A stretch of 64,000 nt of DNA. Origin: Pelodiscus sinensis. Lineage: Eukaryota > Chordata > Testudines > Trionychidae. Location of the stretch: positions 18,835,001 to 18,899,000 of the forward strand of contig NC_134722.1 of assembly GCF_049634645.1 (NCBI RefSeq), written 5' to 3'. How positions within the stretch are numbered: the stretch's first letter is position 1; each line of letters begins with the position of its first letter. The notes below the pieces were generated by a model that saw nothing but the letters and a program-made list of their open reading frames with translations, did no database searches and was not told the DNA's origin. Position numbers and translations under genes: made by a program. Positions 44,176 to 55,834 of the stretch are shown one piece after another.

Positions 44176-46551
44176 TGTAACTCCACTGGGAAATTCTCAC
44201 CTGTAAGCTTCTGATCCTGTCCCAGAGAAAGTGCAAGAATGACTCTTATGAACCCTCAACTTCTAGTGCAAACTCCATAGAATTTCCACCAACAAAGTTG
44301 TCAAAGCACTATGCTGATTCACCTACTTGTCCACAAAAGGAATAGGTTCTGTACTAGAAATGGTAGAAGGCTATTAACTGAGTATACCTTTGTTACATGC
44401 AAACACTTCACAATTCTGCAAAGCTACACAAATGTATTCAGTTGGTTCCCTGTCTCTAGAGATACCTCGTACAACCATAATCTGTATGATTTAGATCAGA
44501 CACCTTATTTGTAATCTTAGGAAAGTTACTCTTTGGGTGACAGTGCAACCATCAAGTTCTAACTCAAGAAAACAGGAGCAAATACAACAAATTATATGCA
44601 TGCGTCACTTGCATGTATACTAACAGTACACGCTATTAAGCTTATATGGCACATTTAAGACCTTCCAGAACTAAAGCAAAAAATAGCGCTGTATTGCTAC
44701 CACTGGCTCAGCTCAGTAATAGGAACATTGAAAACACTCACACAGACAGGACTCCAGATGGTTGCTAGCATTTTAAGCACCATGTCATCTAATCTTGCTC
44801 TAAGCAGGGCTACCTATCATGGTGCTTAAAATGTCAGTGCCAGCCAGGGCCTCGTCTGTAATGGTGCTTCCACAATTGCTACCCTTGGTGGAGTAGCAGC
44901 AAGTGATGGAAACTTTAGAAACAAATTCTTAATGTTCAGGACGCCACAAACTTTTTTTTTTAATTTTAGCTTATGAGTAGTTGGGCTGGAAGTGACTGTT
45001 TGCTCAAGAAAACATGTGAGTTATTTGACTACTCACATGTAGGCAGTAGCTTAAATTTCAAATGCTCAACATCATTGTGAGTAAACATTTCTAAGAGACA
45101 GTCTTAATTTAAATACACATTCTAGGGGAAAAAATCAATTAGTTTACGGATATGTGGTAGATAAAAACAGACTAAATTCTTCATATTACTCAGCTGTCAT
45201 TACATATTGTCACATATCAATATAAGTACACTTTATAGGTATAGACACAGATACCCTTTATGTATGTAAATACAAATAAATACAAATGACAACACCATGA
45301 CAAGCTGCTATATAAAGCATAGTAGTAGCCAATACAAGAGGTTTTCTAGGTTTTTAAAAATAATAAATCATTGCAAAGTAAGTGTGATGTAATTTTCAGT
45401 CATGATTTTAGCTGTAATTGTGCTAATGGGAATTGTTTCAAAAGGCAGGGAAGCTTGAAGAGGAATTGCTTATTGTTAATGGATAATAGACTGAGAAGAG
45501 ATCATAAATTCAAAGATACAACAAGCGTACAGTTAAATGCTAAGGTTTTTTTCCCATTAAACATCAATACAATTCAAAAATACAGTTTTAAAATTTACTG
45601 ATTAGTTTTCAAAGTGATAAAAGAACTTTGCAATATTTTTATGCTGTCGGCTTTTACACACCTGACTACACCGGCTGCCACTTTTTCAAAGGAACATCTG
45701 GTTCATTAATGTCTAGAACTGTAGTATACAAGCATAAATGCTCATATAAAGGGAAACAGGGCTGTGAAATTGCAAGCTTCTTCTTAGGAAGTGCCTTTTG
45801 GACACCAATATGTGATTTTAAATTATATTTTTGCATCCTATTATCAAGATAAAAACCTGCCAGTAAATACAGTATCTGAATTCCACCAACCCCATACTTG
45901 TAAAATGTAGTCTTAGGCTATGTCTTCATTGCACAGGTAGCTTAGCATGGTTAGTGTCTCCCCACTGTGGCAATGGTGATGTCCTATATGCTGGGCTGGA
46001 TGTCTAGTAGTTGGCCTCTGGTTCTTTGAGCCGCTTTAAACTGGGCCTCCCTGTGAATTCGTTCAGTGTGTTCTAGAACTCTCTTACCTTGGTACCTTTG
46101 CAGAAGTGCTCTTATGCGTCTTCTTGACATCTCACCTCAGTTTCACCAAGAGGTTGGTGTCAGCTTTAGGCCAACTGCCAATACACAAAAAAATATTCTT
46201 GGATGACATGTCTGTTTTAAAGCCATCAAATGCAGCAGAAATTCACAGGCAAACATGGGGTTAAAATGTTACACTGATGAAGGGAGGAGTTAAAAAAGAA
46301 AATTTGGCTCAGGTGGAGTTGTGAATTCGGATTCGAGGACTAACAGCACACCTTCTAGCTTGACAAGCCTATATGCTCATTGAAAGATGAAGTGGTTACC
46401 CACCAGGGCTGAGGCAAGAATGTTCCTGCAAGCTTGAGCATAAAACAACTGGTTAGAGGTTTTTCTGTGTGAGAACCAACAGGGAATTCGGGACAACACC
46501 TGAACTAAATCATGGGATAACTTTGCAGCGAAGATAAATTTTTATAGACTA
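44176..46551. other. No gene seen
   Basis: About 2.4 kb of mostly unique sequence. TAGGCTATGTCTTCATTGCACAG at ~45,914 looks like a MITE end of the 'GGCTATGTCTACA' type but has no visible partner. Confidence 0.45.
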
Positions 46552-46825
46552 AGGGTATGTCTACACTACAGAGGGGTTTTTTTTCAGAAAATGGCCATTT
46601 TCTGAAAAACATTCAATTACGTCCACACTGCAATCGCGTTCTTTCAGAAGAAAATCGAAAGAAGAGAGGAGTTTTTCCAACACTGGTAAACTTCTTTCTA
46701 TGAGGAATAAGCCTTTTTCTGAAAAAGCTTTTTCGGAAAAAGGCATGTGTGGACGGGGAAGAGGGAGTTCTTTCTAAAGAAGAGGAAAAAGAAAGAAGTA
46801 CAGGTGTCCTAGTGGCCACTTCATC
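46552..46825 (+). mobile_element. PIF/Harbinger left-end fragment
   Basis: TAA is followed by GGGTATGTCTACACTACAG, a Harbinger-type terminus. Three landmarks, TCTATGAGGAATAA, a TTTTTCTGAAAAAG hairpin and GTGTCCTAGTGGCCAC, align in order with 52,460-52,575 of the full element (TTCTATGAGGAATAACACC, GTGCCCTGGTGGCCAC). Similarity stops just after this, before any coding part. It is a truncated relative of the autonomous element. Confidence 0.7.
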
Positions 46826-48200
46826 CATAGTAATCACAACTTAAATTCGACATAGCATCCCAGGCCCACTGAAGACAGTCATTTAAAAATTGATGTCAGG
46901 GGGAGCCAAAGGGACAAATACTGCTCACTTTCACTTCGGTAGAACATGAGTAGAGCAAGCAGGATTTGGTGTAGGGGTGGGATACACATTTACAGGAACC
47001 AAAAGACTGAAATCTTCATGAGGTTAACTCAACCTTCATGTGTTCAAGAATTTGTGCATGGACTTTATAGCTCCCATAACACTTTTTATAAGAACAGAAT
47101 TTCTCTCAATCTCTTTGGACAGTTTCCTCACTGGGAATACTATCCTGTAAAGCAACATCCAGCTCAGTTCAGTAATGCTGTAAAAAACTTTATCTTTATC
47201 TCTAGCTGGACTAAGTCACAGCATCATTTTTTGTATCTGGGCCTATAACATTTGCACCTACAATTTTGCACCTGAAAAAAGACTTGTGCTTCTAGCATCC
47301 TAATCTGTGCCTGAAAACAGGAGGTTACAGGCACAGGGTTCCTGATTTATGACATGTTAATGTTTTCTCAGGAAGAGGCTAGAGTTTTTAGACACACATA
47401 AGACCATCCTATGAATCTGTACCTTCATAAGAGGATGTTCTGTCTTTTCACAGCTGCTTTTCACTCAAAAAACCCACTAACTTAGCATTAAAGTAAAAAT
47501 TAAGTATCATGAACAAATTACCTATACTGTAGTAGAGACATAATATATCATATATGTTTAAGTTTAATGTTGTACCAACTGTAAACGGCACTAGAAGAAT
47601 TCTTCAAATTTATTTGGCTAACAAATCATAATTGAAATGATAGAGATGTCTCTCGAGCAGAGTTGCATCTGCAGAAGATCCTGGATGGACATTAATACAT
47701 AACCTCAAATACATGGCAACCTTAATTTTGCCATTTCCTAAATTGTGAGTGCCATTTTTAAAACACTTCAGAGATAGAAGACACCAACATTCAAGCTTTA
47801 TCTGCTGCAGCAGCAATATATTTGGCAGACAGGACTTCTTTGCCCTTTTAATACTGTGATGTTCTTGAGGTAAATCCTGGCAAAAGAGAACAGACCACAG
47901 AATGCAAGGCATTGGATTTAATTTTGTGAGAAGAATGGAATACCTAAAAGAGCGCTGGAATACTCCACGTTGACAACTGACAGAGATGTATCGATTCAAT
48001 GTACTACCTCAGAATTTTGTAATTAAAAAGGCAGACAGCCTATCTAGCTGCTATCATCTGAGGAGACAGAAGCCCAATTTTTAATGAAATATTTTTACAG
48101 TTTTGTGTTCCATTTGAGAACATTTGCTTCTTTGGAAATGTTTGAGCTCTACTGCAAATGTTAAAAGAGAGAGACGTATAGCTGGCCAGGAAGTGATTTA
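46826..48200. other. No feature recognised
   Basis: AT-rich sequence. The 129-codon minus-strand frame at 47,610-47,999 has no recognisable domain. Confidence 0.45.
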
Positions 48201-48846
48201 TATATGTAAACAAATGGTAAAGGGTCAGATTTTGATCCTTGCTCAGGGACCTTTGCCTGGGAGTAAGGGGTCATAAGGTGAGGCCTGCCGACAAGGGGTG
48301 AGGCTAAGGGAGCAAATGCCCAGATGCTCGGGCTATTTAAAATAGATTGGTGGCCCACAGTTACCGCTGCTGCTGCTGCTAGTGGCATAGCGGGGCTGAG
48401 GCAGGCTTCTTGCCCACCTTCACTCTGCACCACTCCCAGAAGAAGCCAACAAGTCCCTGCTTGGGGGAGAACTATCAGTTTGCACTGCTGCTAGCCCAAG
48501 TGCCAACTCTGCAACTCCCATGAGGCTGGCAGCGGTATGCTGATACCCTCTGGCTCTTCCACCTTGGAGCCAATGTCAGAGGTGTGTGTTTGTCACTTTC
48601 AGGAGCTGTCGGAGGTAAGCACCAAGCCCCTGCATCCAAACTCCCTTCCAGAGTCTATACACTGCCACCCTATCTGCACCTAAACCTCCTTCCCAGTCTG
48701 GTGAAAAATGAGTGAGGATAGGGGGGAAATAAGTGACAGAGGGAGGGAAGAAGGGAGGGAGGGAGCAAGGGCAGAGCCTCACAGAAGAGGTGGGGCAGAG
48801 GGGGTAAGAGTCTTCTGGTTTGTGCAATGAGATACTTGGCAACCCC
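48201..48846. mobile_element. Part of a TTGGCAAC-ended DNA element
   Basis: The segment from 48,600 (CCTGCATCCAAACTCC through GTGAAAAATGAGTGAGG and GGGCAGAGCCTCACAGAAG) repeats the interior of the copies at 2,680 and 56,801. It ends in GATACTTGGCAACCCCA at ~48,846, matching the right end of 2,680-3,393. The left end is not identifiable, so 48,201-48,560 is included only because of its similar GC-rich texture. Confidence 0.5.
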
Positions 48847-50979
48847 ACTGCAAGGGCAGAAACCAGCCCAGCCGGCAGCTCTCTGGACATCCACCAGCAC
48901 AGGTGCAGCACTGCCCAAAAGTCAGGCAGAATGCACAGGGGCCTGTTGACTGTTCTGCCCCAGGGCCAGGAATTGCTGTCAGTAGGTCTGCATAAGGTGC
49001 TTCCTTACTGTGCTGCTACTCTCCTTCCCCCACAGACAGCAGGAGTCCCACCCCCTCCCCTCAGTATGCAGCCCACAAAGATGGAGTAGGAGAGGAAGTG
49101 TGCCAGGGAAAGGGCGGATGCTTAATTCCCCTCTGGAACAAATGGGAAGCAGCAAGTGAATTGTAAATGAGTCACCAATCTGGTACAACTTGTTGCCCCT
49201 TACTCTGTGCAAGCTGAATTTTGCTAACCTCACAGTAATTATTTTATTTATTGCCCGTTCCGCAATACATTCATGTCAAACAAACTGAAACTCACTAGAT
49301 AATTCTCCTTAGTATAATAATCTATTAAAGAACAAGAATCATAATATCAAGGTAAAACACTGAGGTGTTATGTTACTTTGCTGAGAAATGAGAAGAAATC
49401 ATCATTTTGTATAGGAGAATTTGAATCAGTTGGATGTAAATTAGCAAGGTTCTAGCTTACAACAAAAAAAATAAAAGGTAAAGGCGAGACTAGACATAGG
49501 GGACTAAATAGTTAGGTACACCAGCCAGGGAAAGGCTAGCTGTTCTATAATTCTTACCCATCAGCTGAAATCCCCAACTTTGGTTTCTAAGATATCTCTT
49601 TTTAGCTCCAGCTTTTACTAAGTGATCTGGTGATCTTCCTGGAGTATCAGGATCCTGTAGCTCACTGAAAGAGATTCCTTTAAAAATTCAACTTTCAAGG
49701 GTCTCAGTATGTCTAGATAGCTGTTTGTTCACATTTCTACACCAGGATTTGCTTTAATGTATATCTTCTGCCTTCCTACATCCTGTTAAAAGTATAATAC
49801 GCTACATTTAGCTGTAAATTATCTTGTCTTACTGGCCCAGACTCCACTATCAGATAAGCTTGCATTTGCCTATTTAAATTCACAGCACCACCATTATTTG
49901 GCTTTTGTGGAGGGCTGCAATGTGCTTTCAGATACCTTATGTATAACAAATCAAATTAAATTCTAGATTTTAAGTTGCAAGATAAAAATCTTCACATCAT
50001 GCCAATGTTAAAACTAAAGCTATTTCTTGTAATTTACCTATCTCCTACCCTACAGTAACCTAATTCAATTAGTCTTTGAAAGTGCACACTGGTTTGGAAT
50101 TTTAATCTTGATTTAGGTTTCTGCTGGCAAAACTTGCACAGATTAATCTAGTATTAGAATTCTGATATTTACACTAGTGTAAACAAATAATAAAATGTGA
50201 CTAAGCAGCTGCTTTCTCTTTAGTTCCTATGCAAATGAAAGCTAAGGGCTTATCCACGTTAGACTTCCTGTTCAATTACACAGCTCAGAGTTAGTTTGTG
50301 TGTGTATGGGGAAGAGGAGTGTTACGTTAAAACTGCCTTCAGCTGGCATTAGTCCCAGTACCTTCTTCTGCTTCTATGGGACTTTTCATTCCTATAGCTG
50401 TCAAATTAGTGACAGTTCAGTATGGCTTGTTGATGAGTACTCTCAAAAAAAAGTAGGAACCAAGCTGAAAATATGTGATCTCATTTTTTTTACTTCTTAC
50501 ACTGTTCTGAGCTGTCATGCTAGATCTATTTCTTTCTAGCATTTCAAGGTAGGATGAATACTATGGTGGGTCGAAGAGGTTCAAGGCCAAGTTCATTAAG
50601 TCAACCTGTTAATCCTCTCCATGAATTGTGAACTATTTCTTATGAGACTTTGCACAATAGATTTTCTAATACCCTTAATGAAAATCTAATCTGAGCTAAA
50701 GGTTTTTCAAAGATTTTGATTAAAAAAATCATCAAAGGGTTGGGAGGGTAACTGAAGGTCTGAACTTGTAGCAGTTCTAAGCAAGAAAACTCACTCTGAG
50801 GCTCAAACTGAAGTTCAAACTGAGTTTTCATTTAAGATTTCCAATTGCTGCAGCTCTACCAGATTCAGTAACAGTAAATGTTAATGGTGGCACATTAATA
50901 CAGATCACTTGCTGAACAGCTGATGAACAGTTTTTACCTCTGTGTCATCTAATATTTATTCAGAACCTGGTTGGACAAC
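48847..50979. other. No gene seen
   Basis: Mostly unique AT-rich sequence with no supported feature. GGGCTTATCCACGTTAGAC at ~50,246 resembles a MITE terminus but stands alone. Confidence 0.45.
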
Positions 50980-51523
50980 ATAGAATCATAGAATCATAGA
51001 ATAATAGGACTGGAAGGGACCTCGAGAGGTCATCGAGTCCAGCCCCCCGCCCTCAAGGCAGGATCAAGCTCCGTCTACACCATCCCTGACAGATGTCTAT
51101 CTAACCTGTTCTTAAATATCTCCAGAGAGGGAGATTCCACCACCTCCCTTGGCAATTTATTCCAATATTTGACCACCCTGACAGTTAGGAATTTTTTCCT
51201 AATGTCCAATCTAAACCTCCCCTGCTGCACTTTAAGCCCATTACTCCTTGTCCTGTCCGCAGAAACCAAGAGGAACAAATTTTCGCCTTCCTCCTTGTGA
51301 CACCCTTTTAGATATTTGAAAACCGCTATCATGTCCCCCCTTAATCTTCTTTTTTCCAAACTAAACAAGCCCAGTTCATGAAGCCTGGCTTCATAGGTCA
51401 TGTTCTCTAGACCTTTAATCATTCTTGTCGCTCTTCTCTGTACCCTTTCCAATTTCTCCACATCTTTCTTGAAATGTGGCGCCCAGAACTGGACACAGTA
51501 CTCCAGCTGAGGCCTAACTAGTG
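50980..51523 (-). mobile_element. CR1 LINE, 3' fragment with long open frame
   Basis: Minus strand, 5'-truncated. An uninterrupted 128-codon frame (51,461-51,075) encodes the classic CR1 ORF2 C-terminus: LERVQRRATRMIKGLENM, then ARLHELGLFSLEKRRLRGDM and VVKYWNKLPREVVESPSLE. It finishes at a stop followed by a short 3' UTR, then the terminal repeat ATTCTATGATTCTATG (inverted at 50,980-51,000). The open frame and clean terminus make it the youngest CR1 in the window. Confidence 0.95.
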
Positions 51524-51548
51524 CAGATGGTAAAACATGATGCTAAAA

Positions 51549-51645
51549 ATCATAGATTCATAGAATCATAGAAGACTAGAACTGGAAGGGACCTCAAGAG
51601 GTCATCAAGTCTAGTCCCCTGAACTCATGGCAGGATCAAGCACCA
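51549..51645 (-). mobile_element. CR1 LINE 3' UTR fragment
   Basis: About 100 bp repeat the 3' end of the preceding copy: ATTCTATGATTC-type repeats, then GAACTGGAAGGGACCTC and GGATCAAGCACCATCT on the plus strand. It is truncated before any coding sequence. Confidence 0.9.
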
Positions 51646-51739
51646 TCTATAATGGTTATGTGTAATGCTTCATTAAAGGAGCGGCACTAGTGATGGTGCT
51701 ACAATGAGTAAAAGTGAGGGTGTATATAGCAGCCCTGAT

Positions 51740-52000
51740 ACAATTTGCCAGAGTTAGTCCCTGGTGGGCCACCAGACATGTTATTTACCTGCATGTCCAC
51801 AAGTATGACCACCAGTAGCTCCCATAGGCCTGGGTTCACCATTCCTGGTCAATGGGAACTGCGGGAAGTGGTGTCCCAGTTTGTGCCACTTCCCAGAACT
51901 CTCATTGTTTATGGCCAACGACAGCTACAAGTAGCTATACTTACAGAGGCACAGGTAACTAAAACATCTGGTGGTCTGCTAGGGACTCACACTGGTGATC
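51740..52000. mobile_element. hAT-like non-autonomous fragment
   Basis: GTGGGCCACCAGACATGTTA, CAGTAGCTCCCATAGGCC and CCTGGTCAATGGGAACTG follow the order of a Charlie-like element common in turtle-type genomes. The stretch GCACAGGTAACTAAAACATC is shared with 14,074-14,107. Ends and duplication are not clear. Family recognition is from memory. Confidence 0.5.
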
Positions 52001-52746
52001 CACGTCCAGCCCAAAAGCCGCTTATTGGCCACTCTGGTGGATACAATACAGCTACAGCTATGCCACTAAAGTGTGAAGACTCCTTATATTGTCAGAAGGG
52101 CTTTTATCGATGGGTGGGAGAGGTGAGTGCAGGTTATCACCTTCTCTGAGATGTGGTAGCTAGGTTAACTATTCTTCCATCTCCCTCAGTGGGCCAACAG
52201 TGGGGTTGACCCTCCTGTAATTTTTTTTACAGCTCTGAGTGATCTATCTAGGTTGACCCTATTTTTTTAGGTGGAGAAAAGAATTAAGGAAATCCTGAGT
52301 GTAGAGACAGCTTTCGAGACTGTGGGGATGTCTACACATCACAGTTAATTCAAAACAACAGCAGTTATCGAATTAACTTTAATAGTGTCTACACAGGCAA
52401 ACCACTATTTTGAAATAAAATCGAAATAGCGGAGGGCTTGTTTCAAATTTGGTAAACCTCATTCTATGAGGAATAACACCAAAGTCAAAATAGCTACATC
52501 AAAATAAGCGCTGTATAGACGCTTATTTCGAAATAGGGGACCTCCAGCCTTTCCCAGGGTGCCCTGGTGGCCACTCTGGGCCAAACCAGGAAAACTCTTC
52601 TGCTCCCTCCCCCCCCCCCCCCACACACACACCCACCAGCCCCAGAGCCCTTAAAGGGGTAGAGTCTCTTTGGCCAAAGGGCCTGTGCCAGCTCCAGGTC
52701 TGCCAGGCCAGAGCCTGCAAGCGCTGCCCCTGACCCAGTTGCCAGC

Positions 52747-54266
52747 ATGAGCCAGCCAGCCAGTGCCAGCCAGCCCTCCACTGCTCCCCAGGAGCAGTCT
52801 GGCAGCTCCCAGGAGCCTGTTAGAGGCTAGAATAGGCGGGTGCCTTCCTGGTCCAGTGCGGAGATCATTGACCTCCTTGAGGTTTGGGGGGATGCCTCCA
52901 ACATCCACGATCTCCACACTAGACACAGGAATGTGGCTGTCTACAGACGTATGGCTGACAGCCTGGCCACGTGCACACCCAGGAGCAGGTGCACATGAAG
53001 ATAAAGGAGCTGAGGCAAGCCTATGCCAGGGCCACAGGGGGCAGCTCCCAACCAGGACAGATCCAGACCCGTTCCCCTACTTTGAGGCCCTGGACCACAT
53101 CTTGTGGGGGGTGGACGGTCCGTGCCCCCCAAGTGGTCATCAACCCTGGGGCAGAGTGGGATGAAGAGAAGGAGTATGATGGCCAGGAGTCACAGGAGCC
53201 TGGAGGGAGAGTGGCACTCACCATGGACCCCTGAGGCATACCAGCAGCACTATCACTGCTTTCTTTCAAGGCCGGGGAGACCTCAACATGTGAGTGCCAT
53301 CATTGTCCCCTTATGCAGGGCGGGGGGAGAGAAGGAGCCCAGGGACCGTGCGTGTGGGCCTTGCTGAGCACGGATCACGCAGCAACCTGTGCATGTGCCT
53401 TGCCAGCCAGGGCATGTGGCCCCGGCTGGCTGCCACACAGGGGTGCTGGCCCGTTACTCACACAAATGTATGTATGAAGGCACATAACATGGTCCGTACC
53501 CTGGGGAGAGATGGCACAATGCCCTTCTTCCACAAGCCCCCGCTACACAGAGGCAGGGCACATCCTCCTCCTCCCCCACACACACACATCCTGTATACAG
53601 CACAGGGGCATAGGTACAGTCCCAAGCCAGCTCACACTCCTGGGGATAGCAGGACATGATCGTGCAGAGACCTGCTGTCCTCACCTTGCAGAGGGGGACT
53701 GGGCTTCACCCACTGTGTCCTCAGGGATAACTGACCACCTCTCTGGTTTCTCCACAGCTGCACCAGCTGCAAGTGCAGGGCGCACCATCTCACCCAGGAC
53801 ATCTTCCCTCACCCGGGCCAGCAGGCGCACCCGGAACTAGGAGGGATAGCAGCGGCAGCACCTGGGGTTACTGCAAAGGCTGGTCCACAGCCAGGAGCAC
53901 TGGGTGCAGAAAGACCTTCTGCTGTGGCAGGAGAGCTTGCGGGAGCTGCGTGACCAGGGCCATGCCATCCGTGACCACCTGCAGACGATGGTGCAGAGAT
54001 TGCTGCCTGCTGCCGCTCCATCTATTGCTCCTCCTCCCACTCCTGCTCCACCTCCCACTTCTTCCTCCCGCCCCCCGCTACCGCCTCCATACCCACTCAC
54101 CCCCGGGGTTGCTGAGGCCCCCACGCCCTCAGTGCCGGCAAAAGCCCTAACCCTGAGCTTCTCCTTCCCCTTCCTCCCCTTGCTTCCTCCTTCCAGCTCC
54201 CTGCTCCCAGGTTTTCCCCTCCTTCTCTCCCCCTCGCTTCCCCCCACCCCAGTTATAGTCAATAAA
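52747..54266 (+). pseudogene. Harbinger Myb/SANT-like DNA-binding protein gene, broken
   Basis: The ATG at 52,747 opens a Ser/Gln/Pro-rich leader that ends in an in-frame TAG at 52,828-52,830. The same frame then continues as RRVPSWSSAEIIDLLEVWGD, and RHRNVAVYRRMADSLA, a Myb/SANT-like (MSANTD-type) trihelix with its Trp residues. Its third helix, QVHMKIKELRQAYARA, is in a different frame (52,985-53,030), and YFEALDHILWG in a third (~53,077-53,110), so at least two frameshifts occurred. A plausible intron runs 53,290-53,757 (CAT|GTGAGT ... TTTCTCCACAG|CTG). Exon 2 gives DLLLWQESLRELRDQGHAIR, a helical region, then a Pro-rich tail, and AATAAA follows at 54,261. It converges on the transposase gene. 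Confidence 0.75.
54261..54266 (+). terminator. Polyadenylation signal of the Myb-like gene
   Basis: AATAAA lies just after the Pro-rich coding tail of the plus-strand gene. It is followed by TTTTGGTTTTGGC, a T/G-rich downstream element. Confidence 0.6.
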
Positions 54267-54295
54267 GAGATTTTGGTTTTGGCAACACATGTATT

Positions 54296-54301
54296 TTTAT
54301 T
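54296..54301 (-). terminator. Polyadenylation signal of the transposase gene
   Basis: AATAAA on the minus strand (TTTATT on the plus) lies ~90 bp past the transposase stop. It sits 30 bp from the plus-strand signal, so the two transcripts would overlap at their 3' ends. Confidence 0.55.
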
Positions 54302-54392
54302 TGACATCAGGAACAGGGGTTAGGGAGGGAAAGTGGAGGGACATGAGGGTGGAATAAGGCACAAGGCCCCAGTGGGGCACGCCAGGGAGACT

Positions 54393-55834
54393 TCACTCCT
54401 CCTCCATCTGGAAGCTTTCTGGCGGGGTCTCCTGGATACTGGTAGCCCCCCGATGGGCCTCCCAGCTGGTAGCCATGCAGGACTGCACATACAGGCCAGC
54501 CAAGTGGTCGGACTCTGCCATCCAGCCTGGCAGGAAAGCCTTCCCCTTCCGCTCACACAAATTGTGCGGCACATAGCATGCCACCACCATGTGCGGAATA
54601 TTCCTCTCTGAGAGGTCGAGGCGGGTGAGGAGGCATTGAAATTGGGCCTTCAGCCATCCGAAGGCCCCTTCCACCACAATGCAGGCCCTGCTGAGCCTGG
54701 CATTAAAGGTGTCCCATGTAGGGCTTCATGAGCCAGGGTTGTAGTGGGTAGGCCACGTCCCCCACCAGGCACACAGGCATGTCCACGTCCCTGACCCTGA
54801 TGTGGCAGTCAGGGAAGAAGGTCCCAGCGTGCAGCCTCTGGCACACTGAAGAGTTGCGGTACACTCGTGCATCATGTGCTTTGCCAGACCAGCCCACGTT
54901 GATGTCCAGAAAGTGGCCCCAGTGGTCATACACGGCCTGTAGGATGATCGAGAAGTACCCCTTTCGGTTAATGTAGAAGGAGGCCTGCTGTTCTGGTGCA
55001 CGGATGAGGATGTGCATCCCATTGATTGCCCCCCCACAGTTGGGGAAGCCAAGGGCACCAAACCCCTCAATGACTGCATCCACATCAGTGAGGCAGAGGA
55101 CTCTGCGGAGCAGCACTCAATTGATGGCCTTGACCACCTGCAGAGGGACACAGAAAACCACAGAGAGTCACTGGGGTGCTAGAATGGCTGAGAGTGCTCC
55201 TTCGCCCGCCACTGCCCCGTGTCCCCTCCCCAGGAGCAACCCCCCTCTGAAATCCTGGCCACAGCGGGCAGTCTGTAATGTGGCTGGGACAGACCAAACC
55301 CTCCCGTGGAGGGGACTTGCACTCCCTCCCACCTAGGACAGCCCATCCCCTCCTTACACCTCCCTACCCCGCCACAGTGGCCGGAGACTGCCATACCTGC
55401 ATGAGCACTGCTCCAATGGTGGATCTCCCCATGCTGAACTGGTTCCCCATAGATCGGTAGCTATCCAGTGTGGAGAGCTTCCAGAGGGTGATGGCCACAT
55501 GCTTGTGGAAGGGAATGGTGGACCTCATGTGTATGTCCCGTTGCCACAGAGCAGGGGCGAGCCACGCACAGAGCTTGAGGAAGGTGTCCTTCTTCATCCT
55601 GAAATTCTGGGTCCATTGTTGATGTGCTCCAGGATGATGTGGCCCCACCAGTCGCTGCTGGTGTCCAGACACCAGATGCGGCGGGGCACACTGGTGTCTG
55701 GCCACTGCTCCTCCACAGCCCTCAGGGGGGGTCCAGAAGAGGACCTGGGGGTTGGGCTGCTGCTGAAGCTGCCAGGCTTGCAGCAAGACATCCAAAATGA
55801 GCACCAGAGTGCCCAGAGGCAGCTCTGGCTCCAT
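54393..55834 (-). pseudogene. Harbinger DDE transposase (HARBI1-like), broken
   Basis: The start ATG at 55,834 opens MEPELPLGTLVLILDVLLQA. Next come DWWGHIILEHINN and, after a frameshift near 55,610, NFRMKKDTFLKLC and VAITLWKLSTLDSYRSMGNQ with FSMGRSTIGAVLMQ, the N-terminal helix-turn-helix region. An intron fits 55,396-55,138 (ATGCAG|GTATGG ... CTCTGCAG|GTGG). Exon 2 has a stop at once (55,119-55,117), then GFPNCGGAINGMHILIRAPE, where the first catalytic Asp of (I)DG.H is Asn (codon 55,023-55,021). It continues NVGWSGKAHDARVYRNS and CLVGDVAYPLQPWLMKPY (second Asp at 54,759-54,757). A small deletion with frameshift near 54,705 follows, then VVEGAFGWLKAQFQCLLTRL (Glu at 54,671-54,669). The spacing fits the family. 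Relatives cut and paste DNA with this DDE triad. Confidence 0.88.

Noticed and set aside
47610..47999. 129-codon minus-strand frame considered as an exon
   Set aside because: No family resemblance and no credible splice sites. Length is compatible with chance in a 64-kb window.
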